Source: Micromonospora halotolerans
GTDB lineage: Bacteria; Actinomycetota; Actinomycetes; Mycobacteriales; Micromonosporaceae
Length of the DNA stretch: 64,000 bases
NCBI RefSeq assembly: GCF_032108445.1
Contig: NZ_CP134876.1
Coordinates: 6,758,001 to 6,822,000, forward strand
Direction of reading: 5' to 3'
Shown piece by piece: positions 27,924 to 36,580 of this stretch. The position numbers and the translations under genes are program-made. The notes under the pieces were generated by a model that was not told the origin of the DNA, did no database searches, and saw nothing but the letters and a program-made list of their open reading frames with translations. Position 1 is the stretch's first letter, and each line of letters opens with the position of its first letter.

Positions 27924-29331
27924 CCACCACCACCTGGTAGAGGGTGCGGGTGCCCGACGGCAGCTCGGTGCGGCCGACGACCCGCCCGCGTGCCGCGAGC
28001 AGCGACTCGAACACCTCCCGGCGGTAGTCCGGGAAGAGCCCGTCCGGCTTGTTGGCCAGCAGCCGGCGGGCCATCGGGTCGTCCGGGTGCACGAACTCGA
28101 CCACCAGGCTGCCGCCGGTCACGGTCAGCGCGGCGAGCTGGTCCAGCACCTCCGGCAGCGGCACGTTCCGGCCGATCGCCAGGTGGTGCACCAGGGCCAG
28201 GGCGAGCACCACGTCGGCCCGGGCGCGGTCGGTGAAGGCGGCCCGCTCGACGCCCCGCCAGCCACCGCCGGGCGAGGGGTCGGCCAGGTCCATCACCAGG
28301 GGCAGGATCCGCCCCTCCCCCTCCTCGCGCAGCGCGCGGTAGAGGGCGTCCACCACCGCCGGATCCTGCTCGACGGCGACCACGTGATCGGCGTGCCGGG
28401 CGGCGATCCGGGCGTAGCGGCCGTCGTTGGCGCCCAGGTCGAGCACCCGGCCCGGCCCGGTGGCGGCCACCGCCCGGTCGACGAACTGCTCCTTGGCCTG
28501 CCGGTCCGGCATCGAGTACGCGCACGTGCGCTGGTAGTCCGACCAGTGGGTCTCCCCCGGCCGGTGGTCCAGCCGGCGCACCAGCTTCGTCAGCCCGCGC
28601 ACGGTGGCCAGGGCCAGCTCCCGCGAGTAGCCGGCGGACCGGAGCTGGGCGCGCACCGTGCTGGTGCTGGCCTCGGCGTTGCGGTCCTGCATCGCGCCGT
28701 GCAGGTGCACGTGGGTGAGCACGCCGGCCCGCCAGCGCCGGGCCCCGCCGAAGAGCCGGCGCATCTGGTCCGGCTCGATCCCGTCGATCCGGGCCCGTAG
28801 GAAGGGCTGGAAGTCCAGCCCGAGGTGGGCCTGGACCAGCAGCGGGTAGAGCAGCGTCTGGCAGAACTGCCGGTAGCCGGCCCAGGGCTCGCCGTCGCGG
28901 GCCGCCTCGAACGAGCCGACGTCGATGAAGACCGGCCGGGCGCCCCGCCACTGCACGTTGTAGGCGGAGCCGTCCTTCGTGGTGAAGCCGGCGGTCAGCG
29001 CGGCACGCAGCACCTCCAGGTGCAGCAGGGCGGCGTCGCGGAGCATCCCGTACGACCACTCGTAGGGATGCGACACGAACGGGATCCGCTCGTGGCGCAG
29101 CACCGCGGCCCACGGCACGTCGACCGGGGTGGGGAACAGCTCCTCCGTGCCGCAGACCTGGCGGTTGGCGAGCAGGTCGCGGAAGAAGTCGCTGGCCGCC
29201 AGGGCGCGCCAGTCGCGGGCGGACCGCTCGTCCAGCCCGCGCAGCACCTCGCCGGCGCGGTGGAAGACCCGGTTGCCGGGGTCACGGAAGGAGCCGGGTT
29301 CGGCGCGCAGGCCGGCGTCGGGGAGCGCCAC
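27916..29331 (-). CDS. Class I SAM-dependent methyltransferase
   Basis: A 471-residue protein from a GTG start. The N-terminal half (about 1-250) is a helical accessory region with VSHPYEWSYGMLRDAALLHLE and FIDVGSFE segments. The C-terminal half is a Rossmann methyltransferase: RVLDLGANDGRYARIAA (motif I, about 294-310), VVAVEQDPAVVDAL (motif II), ADVVLALALVHHLAIGRN (motif IV) and GGSLVVEFVHPDDPM. This two-part form is typical of methyltransferases found beside sulfatase-fold membrane proteins and polysaccharide genes. It sits between the 49-residue membrane protein (5-base gap) and the sulfatase-fold gene (8-base overlap), so the three are one operon. The substrate is unknown. Confidence 0.75.
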   Translation of the reverse strand: MALPDAGLRAEPGSFRDPGNRVFHRAGEVLRGLDERSARDWRALAASDFFRDLLANRQVCGTEELFPTPVDVPWAAVLRHERIPFVSHPYEWSYGMLRDAALLHLEVLRAALTAGFTTKDGSAYNVQWRGARPVFIDVGSFEAARDGEPWAGYRQFCQTLLYPLLVQAHLGLDFQPFLRARIDGIEPDQMRRLFGGARRWRAGVLTHVHLHGAMQDRNAEASTSTVRAQLRSAGYSRELALATVRGLTKLVRRLDHRPGETHWSDYQRTCAYSMPDRQAKEQFVDRAVAATGPGRVLDLGANDGRYARIAARHADHVVAVEQDPAVVDALYRALREEGEGRILPLVMDLADPSPGGGWRGVERAAFTDRARADVVLALALVHHLAIGRNVPLPEVLDQLAALTVTGGSLVVEFVHPDDPMARRLLANKPDGLFPDYRREVFESLLAARGRVVGRTELPSGTRTLYQVVVGG

Positions 29332-29336
29332 GCCGG

Positions 29337-29486
29337 TCAGCCCTGGTCGGTGGGCTGCCGGCGGAACCGGGCCACGAGGCGTCTCCAGTAGAGCTTGGCG
29401 GCGACCGCCACGCCGGCCACCCCGCCGACCACCGCCTGCACGATGAGGCTGCCGGATCCCGCGTCCAGGTAGGCCAGGTGCGTCAC
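29337..29486 (-). CDS. 49-residue single-helix membrane protein (YLDxGSGS type)
   Basis: A short gene from GTG 29486, with GGAAGGA a few bases upstream, to TGA 29337. The product begins THLAYLDAGSGSLIVQAVVGG and has one hydrophobic helix (about 13-32) followed by the basic tail KLYWRRLVARFRRQP. The YLDxGSGSxxxQ opening with a glycine-rich helix is a recurrent small-protein pattern that I have seen beside envelope-related methyltransferase and sulfatase-fold genes; no function is established. The positive tail predicts a cytoplasmic C-terminus. It is the first gene of a three-gene operon, so it may anchor or regulate the two enzymes. Confidence 0.75.
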   Translation of the reverse strand: MTHLAYLDAGSGSLIVQAVVGGVAGVAVAAKLYWRRLVARFRRQPTDQG

Positions 29487-29665
29487 GGCTGCTTCCTTCC
29501 CCTCGCCAGTCATCGGAGTCCGGACCGATATGTGAGCTTTACTGCCCTACGCCGGACTTGCCCCACCGTACGCCCCTGGTCCTGATTGCGCGGGCCACAC
29601 CGGCGACTCGTCCCCCGTCCGATCCGTTCAAGACGGGCCGGTCCTCCGGGCCCTACGGTGGCCGC

Positions 29666-30064
29666 ATGACACCGCAGTTCGATCTCATCGGCATGGTCGT
29701 CACCGACATGGGACGCACCCTGGACTTCTACCGCCGGCTCGGGCTACCGGTCCCGCCCGGCGCCGAACACGAGCCGCACGTGGAGGTGACCCTCGACAAC
29801 GGCGTCCGGCTGGCCTGGGACACCGTCGAGACGATCCGCAGCTTCGACCCGGATTACGCCCCGGCAACCGGCGGGCCCCGTGCCAGCCTGGCCTTCCGCT
29901 GCGCCGACCCGGCCGAGGTGGACCGCTGGTACGCCGAGCTGACCGCCGCCGGCCACCACGGCCACCTGGCGCCGTGGGACGCCTTCTGGGGCCAGCGGTA
30001 CGCGGTCCTGCACGACCCGGACGGCAACGGCGTCGACCTGTTCGCCCCGCTCAAGTCCGACTGA
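29666..30064 (+). CDS. VOC-family (glyoxalase/bleomycin-resistance-like) protein
   Basis: A 132-residue protein with two beta-alpha-beta-beta-beta units. FDLIGMVVTDMGRTLDFYRRLGLPVP opens the first and ASLAFRCADPAEVDRWYAELTAAG the second; GQRYAVLHDPDGNGVDLFAPL is the typical C-terminal DPDGN metal-site strand. Such proteins are metal-dependent lyases, dioxygenases or drug-binding proteins; the substrate cannot be inferred. ATG 29666 gives the canonical N-terminus. It converges on the AraC-type regulator with an imperfect palindrome between them. Confidence 0.85.
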   Translation: MTPQFDLIGMVVTDMGRTLDFYRRLGLPVPPGAEHEPHVEVTLDNGVRLAWDTVETIRSFDPDYAPATGGPRASLAFRCADPAEVDRWYAELTAAGHHGHLAPWDAFWGQRYAVLHDPDGNGVDLFAPLKSD

Positions 30065-30094
30065 ACCACCACCGCCGCACCCTTCCGCGGATCG

Positions 30095-30131
30095 TGGACA
30101 GTTACCGTTCGAGCGGAACGGGAACTATCCA
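30095..30131. repeat. Imperfect palindrome between the VOC and AraC genes
   Basis: Arms 30095-30110 and 30116-30131 pair at 14 of 16 positions. It lies between convergent genes, so it may terminate both. The right arm, read on the other strand, is closely similar to the left arm of the palindrome at 30969-31006 on the opposite side of the AraC gene. Confidence 0.6.
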
Positions 30132-30159
30132 GGATCTCGGTGTGCGGGCGTGGCGGGCG

Positions 30160-30924
30160 TCAGGCTGCGGGCGGCAGCAGGCGGGTCGGTGGGACGCCCG
30201 CCAACTCCTTCACCTCGCGGGTGAGGTGGGCCTGGTCGGCGTACCCGGCCAGGGCGGCGACCTCGGCCAGCGGGGTCCCGGCGCCGGCCAGGTCGAGGGC
30301 CCGGCGCATGCGCAGGATGCGGGCGAGGGTCTTCGGGCCGTACCCGAAGAGGAGCCGGCTGCGCCGGTGCAGGGCCCGCGCGCCGAGGCCGACCTCGGCG
30401 GCGGTCGCGGCGATGGTCGCGCCGGCCGCCAGCCGGGCGGCGACCTCGCGGCCGAGCGGGTCCGGGCCACCGGCGGCCCGCAACCGGGCCAGGGCGACCT
30501 CCTCCAGCAGGGCGGCGACCGACGGCCGGCGGAACGCCGACGCGGCGGGACCGCCACCGGCGCGGGCGGGGGTCACGCCGGCGCCTCGCGCATCCTCCGC
30601 CGCGACGCGGTCGGCCAGGTCGGCGGCGGCCCGCCCCCACAGGTCGGCGAGCGGCACCCGCTGGTCCCGCAGCTCGTCGGCGGGCACCCCGAACACGGCG
30701 GGTCCGGTGCCCGGCGGCAGCCGCAGCCCGACCCACCGCTCCCCCGGAATGCTCCGCGACAGGTGCGCGGTGCGGTCCGGCCCGGCGACGAGCAGCCCGG
30801 AACGGCTGGACCAGAGCAGGTCCAGGCACCCGTCCGGCAGCACCCGAACCGGCCCGTCGCCGCGCGCGACGCTCGCCCACCGCACGGCGCCGGGGAGCCC
30901 CGGCGCCGGTCCCTCCCGGTACAT
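30160..30924 (-). CDS. AraC-family transcriptional regulator
   Basis: A 254-residue regulator. The N-terminal part (about 1-120) has the DUF6597-like sensor pattern, with VRVLPDGCLDLLWSSRSGLLVAGPD and LRLPPGTGPAVFGVPADEL. The C-terminal double helix-turn-helix (about 165-250) reads TIAATAAEVGLGARALHRRSRLLFGYGPKTLARILRMRRAL and then LAEVAALAGYADQAHLTREVKELAG, the AraC signature. Such regulators often control neighbouring genes; candidates are the VOC gene or its own gene. ATG 30924 has GGTGGAGGG directly upstream. Related palindromes lie on both sides of the gene. Confidence 0.85.
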   Translation of the reverse strand: MYREGPAPGLPGAVRWASVARGDGPVRVLPDGCLDLLWSSRSGLLVAGPDRTAHLSRSIPGERWVGLRLPPGTGPAVFGVPADELRDQRVPLADLWGRAAADLADRVAAEDARGAGVTPARAGGGPAASAFRRPSVAALLEEVALARLRAAGGPDPLGREVAARLAAGATIAATAAEVGLGARALHRRSRLLFGYGPKTLARILRMRRALDLAGAGTPLAEVAALAGYADQAHLTREVKELAGVPPTRLLPPAA

Positions 30925-30968
30925 CCCTCCACCCTGCCACGCCGTCGCCGGATCCCCGTTCCGGATCT

Positions 30969-31006
30969 TGGCGAGTTCCCGTCCCGGGGCGGACGGGAAC
31001 TCGCCA
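30969..31006. repeat. Perfect 16-bp palindrome between the AraC and histidine kinase genes
   Basis: Arms 30969-30984 and 30991-31006 are perfectly complementary with a six-base GC loop. It is 45 bases upstream of the AraC start and 58 bases after the histidine kinase stop, both on the minus strand, so it can end the two-component operon and could also be read by a regulator of the AraC gene. Confidence 0.75.
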
Positions 31007-31063
31007 GGTTCTGTCCATGCCGGCAAGCCTCCGGCCGGCCGCTGACCCGGCCCCGTGCGCCGC

Positions 31064-32569
31064 CTATGCGTCGGCTGTGGATCCCGGCAGCCGCACCGTG
31101 AACACGGTCCGGCCCGGTCGGCTCGCCACCGCGACCTCGCCGTGGTGGGCCTCCACCACGGCGGCCACGATGGCCAGGCCGAGGCCGGTGCTGCCGTGCG
31201 CCCGGGAGCGGGAGCTGTCGCCGCGGGCGAACCGCTCGAACACCTCGGGTTGCAGCTCTTCGGGGATGCCGGGGCCGTCGTCGCTGACGCTCAGCTCGAC
31301 GTCGCCGGCCACCGGCGCGAGGCGGGTGGTCACCGTGGTGCCGGGCGGGGTGTGCACGCGGGCGTTGGCGAGCAGGTTGGCCAGCACCTGGTGCAGCCGG
31401 TGGGCGTCGCCGGTGACGCTCACCGGCTCGTCGGGCAGGTCGAGCTGCCAGCGGTGCTCGGGGCCGGCCGCGTGCGCGTCGCTGACCGCGTTGACCACCA
31501 TGGCGGTGAGGTCGACCGGCTCGGTCGCGAGCGGGCGGCCGGAGTCGAGGCGGGCGAGCAGCAGCAGGTCGTCGACGAGGCTGGTCATTCGGGTGCTCTC
31601 CGACTCCACCCGGCGCAGGGCGTGTGCCACGTCCGGCGGCACCTCGTCCCGCCCACGCCGGGCCACCTCGGCGTAGCCGCGGATGGCGGCGAGGGGGGTA
31701 CGCAGCTCGTGGCTGGCGTCGGCGACGAACTGGCGTACCCGCGTCTCGCTGGCCTGCCGCGCGGCGAGCGCGGCGGCGACGTGGCCGAGCATCCGGTTGA
31801 GCGCGCCGCCGACCTGCCCGACCTCGGTGCGCGGGTCGGTGTCCGCCGCCGGCACCCGCACCGACAGGGCGACCTCGCCCCGGTCCAGCGGCAGCTCGGT
31901 GACCCGGCTGGCGGTGGCGGCGACCCGGTTCAGCGGGCGCAGCGCGGCCCGGACGATCAGCGCGCCGAGGCCGCCCGCGATGACCAGCCCGGCGGTGACG
32001 AGCCCGGCCTGGGCGACCAGCACCCACATGACCGTGTCCTGGATCCCGGCGAGTGGGATGGCGACGGCCCCCACCTCGCCGTTCGACGACCGATGGGCCA
32101 CCGCGCGATAGTCACCCCGGTCACCGACCTCGACGGTGCGGGGCCGCCCGTCGAGCGGTAGCGCGGCGAGCGCGGCGATGTCGGCTGCCGGCACCGTCTG
32201 CGCCTCTCCGGACTCGGTCCGGGCCGTGGCGCCGGTGGCTCCGCAGGCGGTACGCAGGGCGATCGAGCCGGGCGGGAAGCCGCGCGGCGGCTCCAGTGTC
32301 GACAGGTCGCACGGGTCCGTCCGACGCGGGTCACCGGGCGGACGCAGCCACGGCGGGCCGCCGCCGGCGCGCCCGTCGGCGATGGCGAGTTGGTTGTCCA
32401 CCTGGCCGACCAGGAAGTGCCGCAGGGCGATCGTGGTCAGGCCGCCGATGCCGATGCTGACCAGGGCCAGCAGCGCCACCACGGAGAGCACCAGGCGCCG
32501 GCGCAGCGACCACCCGGCCAGCCGCCGCCGGAGCCGCCCGCCCCGGTCACTCGGCGGGCTTGAGGACAT
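31064..32569 (-). CDS. Sensor histidine kinase
   Basis: A 501-residue membrane kinase. Helix 1 spans about 25-48 (LVLSVVALLALVSIGIGGLTT), an extracytoplasmic sensor of about 110 residues follows, helix 2 is about 178-205, then a HAMP domain. H-box FVADASHELRTPLAAIRGYAEVARR (His near 288), N-box QVLANLLANARVHTPPG, G1 SVSDDGPGIPEE, F-box VFERFARGD and G2 GLGLAIVAAVVEAHHG are all present. It belongs to the EnvZ/TrcS-like class of actinobacterial kinases. Its start overlaps the end of the response regulator gene by 23 bases, so the two form one operon with the regulator first. Confidence 0.93.
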   Translation of the reverse strand: MSSSPPSDRGGRLRRRLAGWSLRRRLVLSVVALLALVSIGIGGLTTIALRHFLVGQVDNQLAIADGRAGGGPPWLRPPGDPRRTDPCDLSTLEPPRGFPPGSIALRTACGATGATARTESGEAQTVPAADIAALAALPLDGRPRTVEVGDRGDYRAVAHRSSNGEVGAVAIPLAGIQDTVMWVLVAQAGLVTAGLVIAGGLGALIVRAALRPLNRVAATASRVTELPLDRGEVALSVRVPAADTDPRTEVGQVGGALNRMLGHVAAALAARQASETRVRQFVADASHELRTPLAAIRGYAEVARRGRDEVPPDVAHALRRVESESTRMTSLVDDLLLLARLDSGRPLATEPVDLTAMVVNAVSDAHAAGPEHRWQLDLPDEPVSVTGDAHRLHQVLANLLANARVHTPPGTTVTTRLAPVAGDVELSVSDDGPGIPEELQPEVFERFARGDSSRSRAHGSTGLGLAIVAAVVEAHHGEVAVASRPGRTVFTVRLPGSTADA

Positions 32570-33287
32570 AGCCCGCGCCGCGCAGGGTGTGGATCATGGG
32601 CTCGCGGCCCGCGTCGATCTTCTTCCGCAGGTACGAGATGTACAGCTCGACCACGTTGGCCTGGCCGCCGAAGTCGTAGTTCCAGACCCGGTCGAGGATC
32701 TGCGCCTTGCTCAGCACCCGGCGCGGGTTGCGCATGAGGTAGCGCAGCAGCTCGAACTCGGTGGCGGTGAGGTTGATGAGGTCGCCGCCGCGGCGTACCT
32801 CGTGGCTGTCCTCGTCGAGGCTGAGGTCGCCGACGGTGAGCACGGCCTCCTCGCGGGCGGCGACGGCGAACCCGGAGCGGCGCAGCAGGGCGCGCAGCCG
32901 GGCGATCACCTCTTCGAGGCTGAACGGCTTGGTGACGTAGTCGTCGCCGCCGACGGTGAGCCCGGCGATCCGCTCCTCGACCGCGTCCCGGGCGGTCAGG
33001 AAGAGCACCGGCACGGTGGGCGCCTGCTCGCGCAGCCGGCGCAGCACCTGGAAGCCGTCGAGGTCCGGGAGCATGACGTCGAGCACCACGGCGTCGGGCT
33101 TGACCTGCCGGGCGGCGCTGATCGCCGCCATCCCGTTGCCGGCGGTGGTGACCTGCCAGCCCTCGTAGCGCAGCGCCATCGAGAGCAGGTCGGTGAGCGT
33201 CGGCTCGTCGTCCACCACCAGCACCCGCACCGGTTCACCGTCCGGTCGGCGCAGCTCGATCCGGCCCTGCGCGGCCTGCCCGTTCAT
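32547..33287 (-). CDS. OmpR-family response regulator paired with the histidine kinase
   Basis: A regulator of about 246 residues. The receiver starts RVLVVDDEPTLTDLL, has the phosphoacceptor in AVVLDVMLPDLDG and the lysine in YVTKPFSLEEV; the winged helix (about 150-245) includes INLTATEFELLRYLMRNP and VELYISYLRKKIDAG, as in MprA/TrcR/PhoP types. Three in-frame ATGs occur at 33302, 33293 and 33287; the last is chosen because GGGGAG sits seven bases upstream. It is divergent from the SDR gene and co-transcribed with the kinase. The signal sensed is unknown. Confidence 0.9.
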   Translation of the reverse strand: MNGQAAQGRIELRRPDGEPVRVLVVDDEPTLTDLLSMALRYEGWQVTTAGNGMAAISAARQVKPDAVVLDVMLPDLDGFQVLRRLREQAPTVPVLFLTARDAVEERIAGLTVGGDDYVTKPFSLEEVIARLRALLRRSGFAVAAREEAVLTVGDLSLDEDSHEVRRGGDLINLTATEFELLRYLMRNPRRVLSKAQILDRVWNYDFGGQANVVELYISYLRKKIDAGREPMIHTLRGAGYVLKPAE

Positions 33288-33427
33288 GACCATGCTCCCC
33301 ATCGTGGGCGCACCCGCTGTGTCGGGCCTGTCCCGATCCTGTGTACCAGCTGTGCGGGTCGGCCGTCGCGATCCACGCTCACCGGACGGCCCTTCCCCCG
33401 CACGCTACCCGGTGGTAACTTGCCGGC

Positions 33428-34381
33428 ATGTCCATCGACGGTCGTCCCGCCGGCCGGCTGGCCGGCAAGGTGGTGCTGGTGACCGGGGCGGCCCGGGGCA
33501 TCGGCGAGCACACCGCCCGGCTCGCCGCCGCCCGGGGCGCGCGGCTGGCCCTGGTCGGCCTCGAACCCGACCGCCTCGCCGCGCTCGCCACCGAGCTGGG
33601 TCCCGGCCACGTGTGGTTCCCCGCCGACGTCACCGACCAGGCCGAGCTGGCCGCCGCGGTCGACGGCACGGTCACGGAGCTGGGCGGCATCGACGCCGTG
33701 GTGGCGAACGCCGGGGTCGCCAACCGGGGCACCATCGCCGTCGGCGACGTCGAGGCGCTGGTCCGCACGGTCGAGGTGAACCTGATCGGGGTGATGCGCA
33801 CCGCCGCGGCGACCGTGCCGGCGCTCACCGCCCGCCGTGGCTACCTGCTGATCGTCTCCTCCGCCGCCGCGTTCGCGGCGCTGCCCGGGATGGCCGCCTA
33901 CTGCGCCTCGAAGGCCGGCGTCGAGCACTTCGGCACGGCCATCCGGCTGGAGCTGGCGCACCGCGGGGTGGCCGTGGGCACGGCGCACCCGTCCTGGGTG
34001 GACACCGACCTGGTCCGGGAGGCGCGGGCCGACCTGCCGGCGTTCGAGACGGCGCTGGCGAAGCTGCCCTGGCCGATGCGGCGCACCACCACGGTGCAGG
34101 AGTGCGCGGCGGCCTTCGTCCGGGCGATCGAGCGCCGCAGCCGCCGGGTCTACGTGCCGCGCGCCGTCGGCGGCGTGCAGGCGGTCCGGTCGCTGCTGGT
34201 CAGCCCCCTCGCCGACAAGCTGGTCGGGCGGACCGCGAAGGAGACCGTCCCGCTCATCGAGGAGCAGTCCCGGGCGTTGGGGCGGGGCTTCGGCGCGAGC
34301 ACCCCGGAGGTGCCGGCCAGCGCGAGGAGTGAGCCGATTCCGCGAGCCCCGCGGTCGCGAGCGGAGGAGACGCGGCGATGA
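33428..34381 (+). CDS. Short-chain dehydrogenase/reductase
   Basis: A 317-residue SDR. The NAD(P) loop is VVLVTGAARGIGEHTARLAA (TGxxxGIG, about 17-30), the structural motif is VVANAGVANRG (NAG), and the catalytic set is LIVSSAAAFAALPG (Ser) with YCASKAGVEHF (YxxxK). The C-terminal extension beyond about 250 has a hydrophobic face (VRSLLVSPLADKLVG) like SDRs acting on lipophilic substrates. The stop overlaps the next hydrolase gene by four bases (ATGA), so the pair is coupled and probably works on the same, perhaps lipid-like, substrate class. Confidence 0.88.
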   Translation: MSIDGRPAGRLAGKVVLVTGAARGIGEHTARLAAARGARLALVGLEPDRLAALATELGPGHVWFPADVTDQAELAAAVDGTVTELGGIDAVVANAGVANRGTIAVGDVEALVRTVEVNLIGVMRTAAATVPALTARRGYLLIVSSAAAFAALPGMAAYCASKAGVEHFGTAIRLELAHRGVAVGTAHPSWVDTDLVREARADLPAFETALAKLPWPMRRTTTVQECAAAFVRAIERRSRRVYVPRAVGGVQAVRSLLVSPLADKLVGRTAKETVPLIEEQSRALGRGFGASTPEVPASARSEPIPRAPRSRAEETRR

Positions 34382-35175
34382 GCGCTCCCGTGGAGGTGGT
34401 CTTCGAGCGGCGCGGGGCCGGAGCGCCACTGGTGCTGCTGCACGGCATCGGCCACCACTGGGCGGCCTGGTCGCCGGTGCTGGACCGGCTCGCCGAGGCG
34501 CACGACGTGATCGCCGTCGACCTGCCCGGGTTCGGCCGCTCGCCGGTGCCCGCGGCCGGCCTGCCCGCGGACATGCCCGGCCTGGTGGCCGCGATCGCCG
34601 AGCTGTTCGCCGCGCTCGGGCTGGACCGCCCGCACGTGGCGGGCAACAGTCTCGGCGGGGCCATCGCCCTGGAGCTCGCCGCCGCCGGTGCGGTCTCCTC
34701 CGCCACGGCCCTCTCCCCCGCCGGCTTCTGCACCCCGCGTGAGCTGCGTTGGGCGCTCACCGTGCTCAGCCTGCACCGCAACGCGGCCCGGCTGCCGGAA
34801 CCGGTGCTGCGGTCGCTGTTCGCCAACCCGGCGCTGCGCACCCTCGCGCTGGGCATGATCCTGGCCCGGCCGAACCGGATGGCGCTGGCCGAGGCGCTCG
34901 CCGACGCGCGGGCGCTGCGCGAGGCGCGGGCGTTCCGCGCGGTGGCCCGCGCCGGCCGGGGCTACGCCTTCGCCGGCACGCCGGCCGTTCCGGTGACGGT
35001 CGCCTGGGGCACCCGGGACCGGATCCTGCCCTACCGGCAGGCCGCGCTGGCGCGGACCCGGCTGCCGGCGGCCCGGCACCTGGAGCTGGCCGGCTGCGGG
35101 CACGTGCCGATGCACGACGACCCGGAGCTGGTCGCCTCGGTCATCCTCGACACCACCGGCGCGCGGGGGGCCTGA
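34378..35175 (+). CDS. Alpha/beta hydrolase
   Basis: A 265-residue hydrolase coupled to the upstream SDR by an ATGA overlap. LVLLHGIGHHWAAW (about 18-31) is the oxyanion segment, VAGNSLGGAIALELAA (about 88-103) the nucleophile serine elbow, VAWGTRDRILPYRQ (about 210-223) holds the acid and LAGCGHVPMHDDPELVA (about 238-254) the histidine. The family includes esterases, lactonases and C-C hydrolases; sequence alone does not separate them. Confidence 0.85.
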   Translation: MSAPVEVVFERRGAGAPLVLLHGIGHHWAAWSPVLDRLAEAHDVIAVDLPGFGRSPVPAAGLPADMPGLVAAIAELFAALGLDRPHVAGNSLGGAIALELAAAGAVSSATALSPAGFCTPRELRWALTVLSLHRNAARLPEPVLRSLFANPALRTLALGMILARPNRMALAEALADARALREARAFRAVARAGRGYAFAGTPAVPVTVAWGTRDRILPYRQAALARTRLPAARHLELAGCGHVPMHDDPELVASVILDTTGARGA

Positions 35176-35181
35176 GCGGGC

Positions 35182-35409
35182 TCACTCGGTGGCGCCGAAC
35201 GGGTCGGTGCGCACGTACCGCATCGTCCAGTCGCCTGCCCCGCCCCGATGGTGGTCGCGCTCGTAGAGGTGGTCGGCCTCGCCACCGGGCGGCCGGTCGG
35301 GGTGGCGCAGGATCCACCGCGGCGGCGGCGCCCCGTCCGGCTCGGCGGGCAGATCCCGGACCAGGTCGTCGGCGGGCCCGCCGACGAACCGCACGCGCAC
35401 CAGAGCCAC
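35182..35409 (-). CDS. Small hypothetical protein
   Basis: A 75-residue hydrophilic protein from GTG 35409, chosen because GGAGGG lies five bases upstream; a longer frame to 35436 has no such site. It begins ALVRVRFVGGPADDLVRDLP and ends TMRYVRTDPFGATE, with a proline- and histidine-rich middle. I do not recognise it. The YVRTDPFG ending and GG-rich strand suggest a small beta-rich protein. It converges on the hydrolase gene with a 6-base gap and is divergent from the kinase gene. Confidence 0.6.
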   Translation of the reverse strand: MALVRVRFVGGPADDLVRDLPAEPDGAPPPRWILRHPDRPPGGEADHLYERDHHRGGAGDWTMRYVRTDPFGATE

Positions 35410-35560
35410 GGTCACCCTCCGTCTCACCGTCGACACGCTCCCCTGCCCGCGAAGCTACCCCGCGCCGGGGCCGCCCGGTGGCCGGAATCCCCGGCGGTTT
35501 GCCCTGCTCCGGGGCCGGGTAGCGAAACCGGAGGGGACCGACGAGGGCGAGGAGTGGTCG

Positions 35561-36505
35561 ATGAGGACGCTGGGCGGGCGGTACGAGCTCGAACGGCGGG
35601 TCGGCATCGGCGGGATGTCCGAGGTGTGGCGGGCGCACGACCTCGTGCTCGACCGGACGGTCGCGGTGAAGCTGATCTCGCCGGGGCTGGACGGGGAGTC
35701 CACCTCGGTGGACCGGATCCGGCGCGAGGCCCGCTCGGCGGCCCGGCTCGTGCACCCGAACGTGGCCAGCGTGCACGACTTCGGCACCGCCGCCCTGCCG
35801 GACGGCCGTGCCGTGCCCTACATCGTGATGGAGCTGGCCGAGGGTGAGACGCTCGCCGCCCACCTGCGCCGCGGCCGGCTCGACTGGCGGATCGCCGTGC
35901 GGGTCTGCGCCGAGGTGAGCGCCGCGCTGGCCGCCGCGCACACGCACGGCATCGTGCACCGGGACGTGAAGCCGGCGAACGTGATCCTCACCCCGGCCGG
36001 TGTGAAGGTGCTCGACTTCGGGATCGCCAGCCCGGCCGGCGCACCCGACCACACCCCGGACGGGATCGTGGTCGGCACGCCGGCGTACCTGGCGCCGGAG
36101 CAGCTCGACCGGCAGCCCGCCACCCCGGCCGCGGACATGTACGCCCTGGGCGTGCTCCTCTACTACTGCCTGACCGGCCGGCTGCCGTACACGGCGGACA
36201 GCACCACCCAACTGCTCGGCTCCGGCCGGCGCCGGGTGCCGGAGCCGCTGCCCGACATCGACGGGTTGCCGGCCGAGGCGGCCGACCTGTGCCGCCGCTG
36301 CCTCGCCGAGGACCCGACCGCCCGGCCGACCAGCCTGATGGCGGCGCTGCTGCTCGCCGAGGTGGTGGACGCCCGGGTCTACGTGCCGATGGTCGCGCCG
36401 GCGCCCCGCCAGCGCGGCGAGGTGTCGGCGTGGACCGACCAGGCGGCGGCCGAGGCGACCGAGGCGATCGCCGTCGACGCGCAGCCGACCGGCCGGGCCC
36501 GCTGA
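35561..36505 (+). CDS. Soluble Ser/Thr protein kinase (PknB type, no transmembrane or PASTA part)
   Basis: A 314-residue Hanks-type kinase. The glycine loop RVGIGGMSEVWRA (about 12-24), VAVKLI lysine (near 38), HRDVKPANVIL catalytic loop (near 134), DFGIASP and GTPAYLAPEQ (APE) are intact, so it should be active. The kinase domain ends near 270; the remaining 45 residues are an acidic, Ala/Thr-rich tail with no membrane helix and no PASTA repeats, unlike the cell-wall-sensing PknB. Targets are unknown. It stands alone, between the small hypothetical gene and the Ohr-like gene. Confidence 0.9.
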   Translation: MRTLGGRYELERRVGIGGMSEVWRAHDLVLDRTVAVKLISPGLDGESTSVDRIRREARSAARLVHPNVASVHDFGTAALPDGRAVPYIVMELAEGETLAAHLRRGRLDWRIAVRVCAEVSAALAAAHTHGIVHRDVKPANVILTPAGVKVLDFGIASPAGAPDHTPDGIVVGTPAYLAPEQLDRQPATPAADMYALGVLLYYCLTGRLPYTADSTTQLLGSGRRRVPEPLPDIDGLPAEAADLCRRCLAEDPTARPTSLMAALLLAEVVDARVYVPMVAPAPRQRGEVSAWTDQAAAEATEAIAVDAQPTGRAR

Positions 36506-36580
36506 CGGCCTGCCTGCTCAGGCGCGGTTTCGCCGGCCCGGGGCCGGGTAGCCGGGCGGGTGAGTGACGGGAGGAACGCG

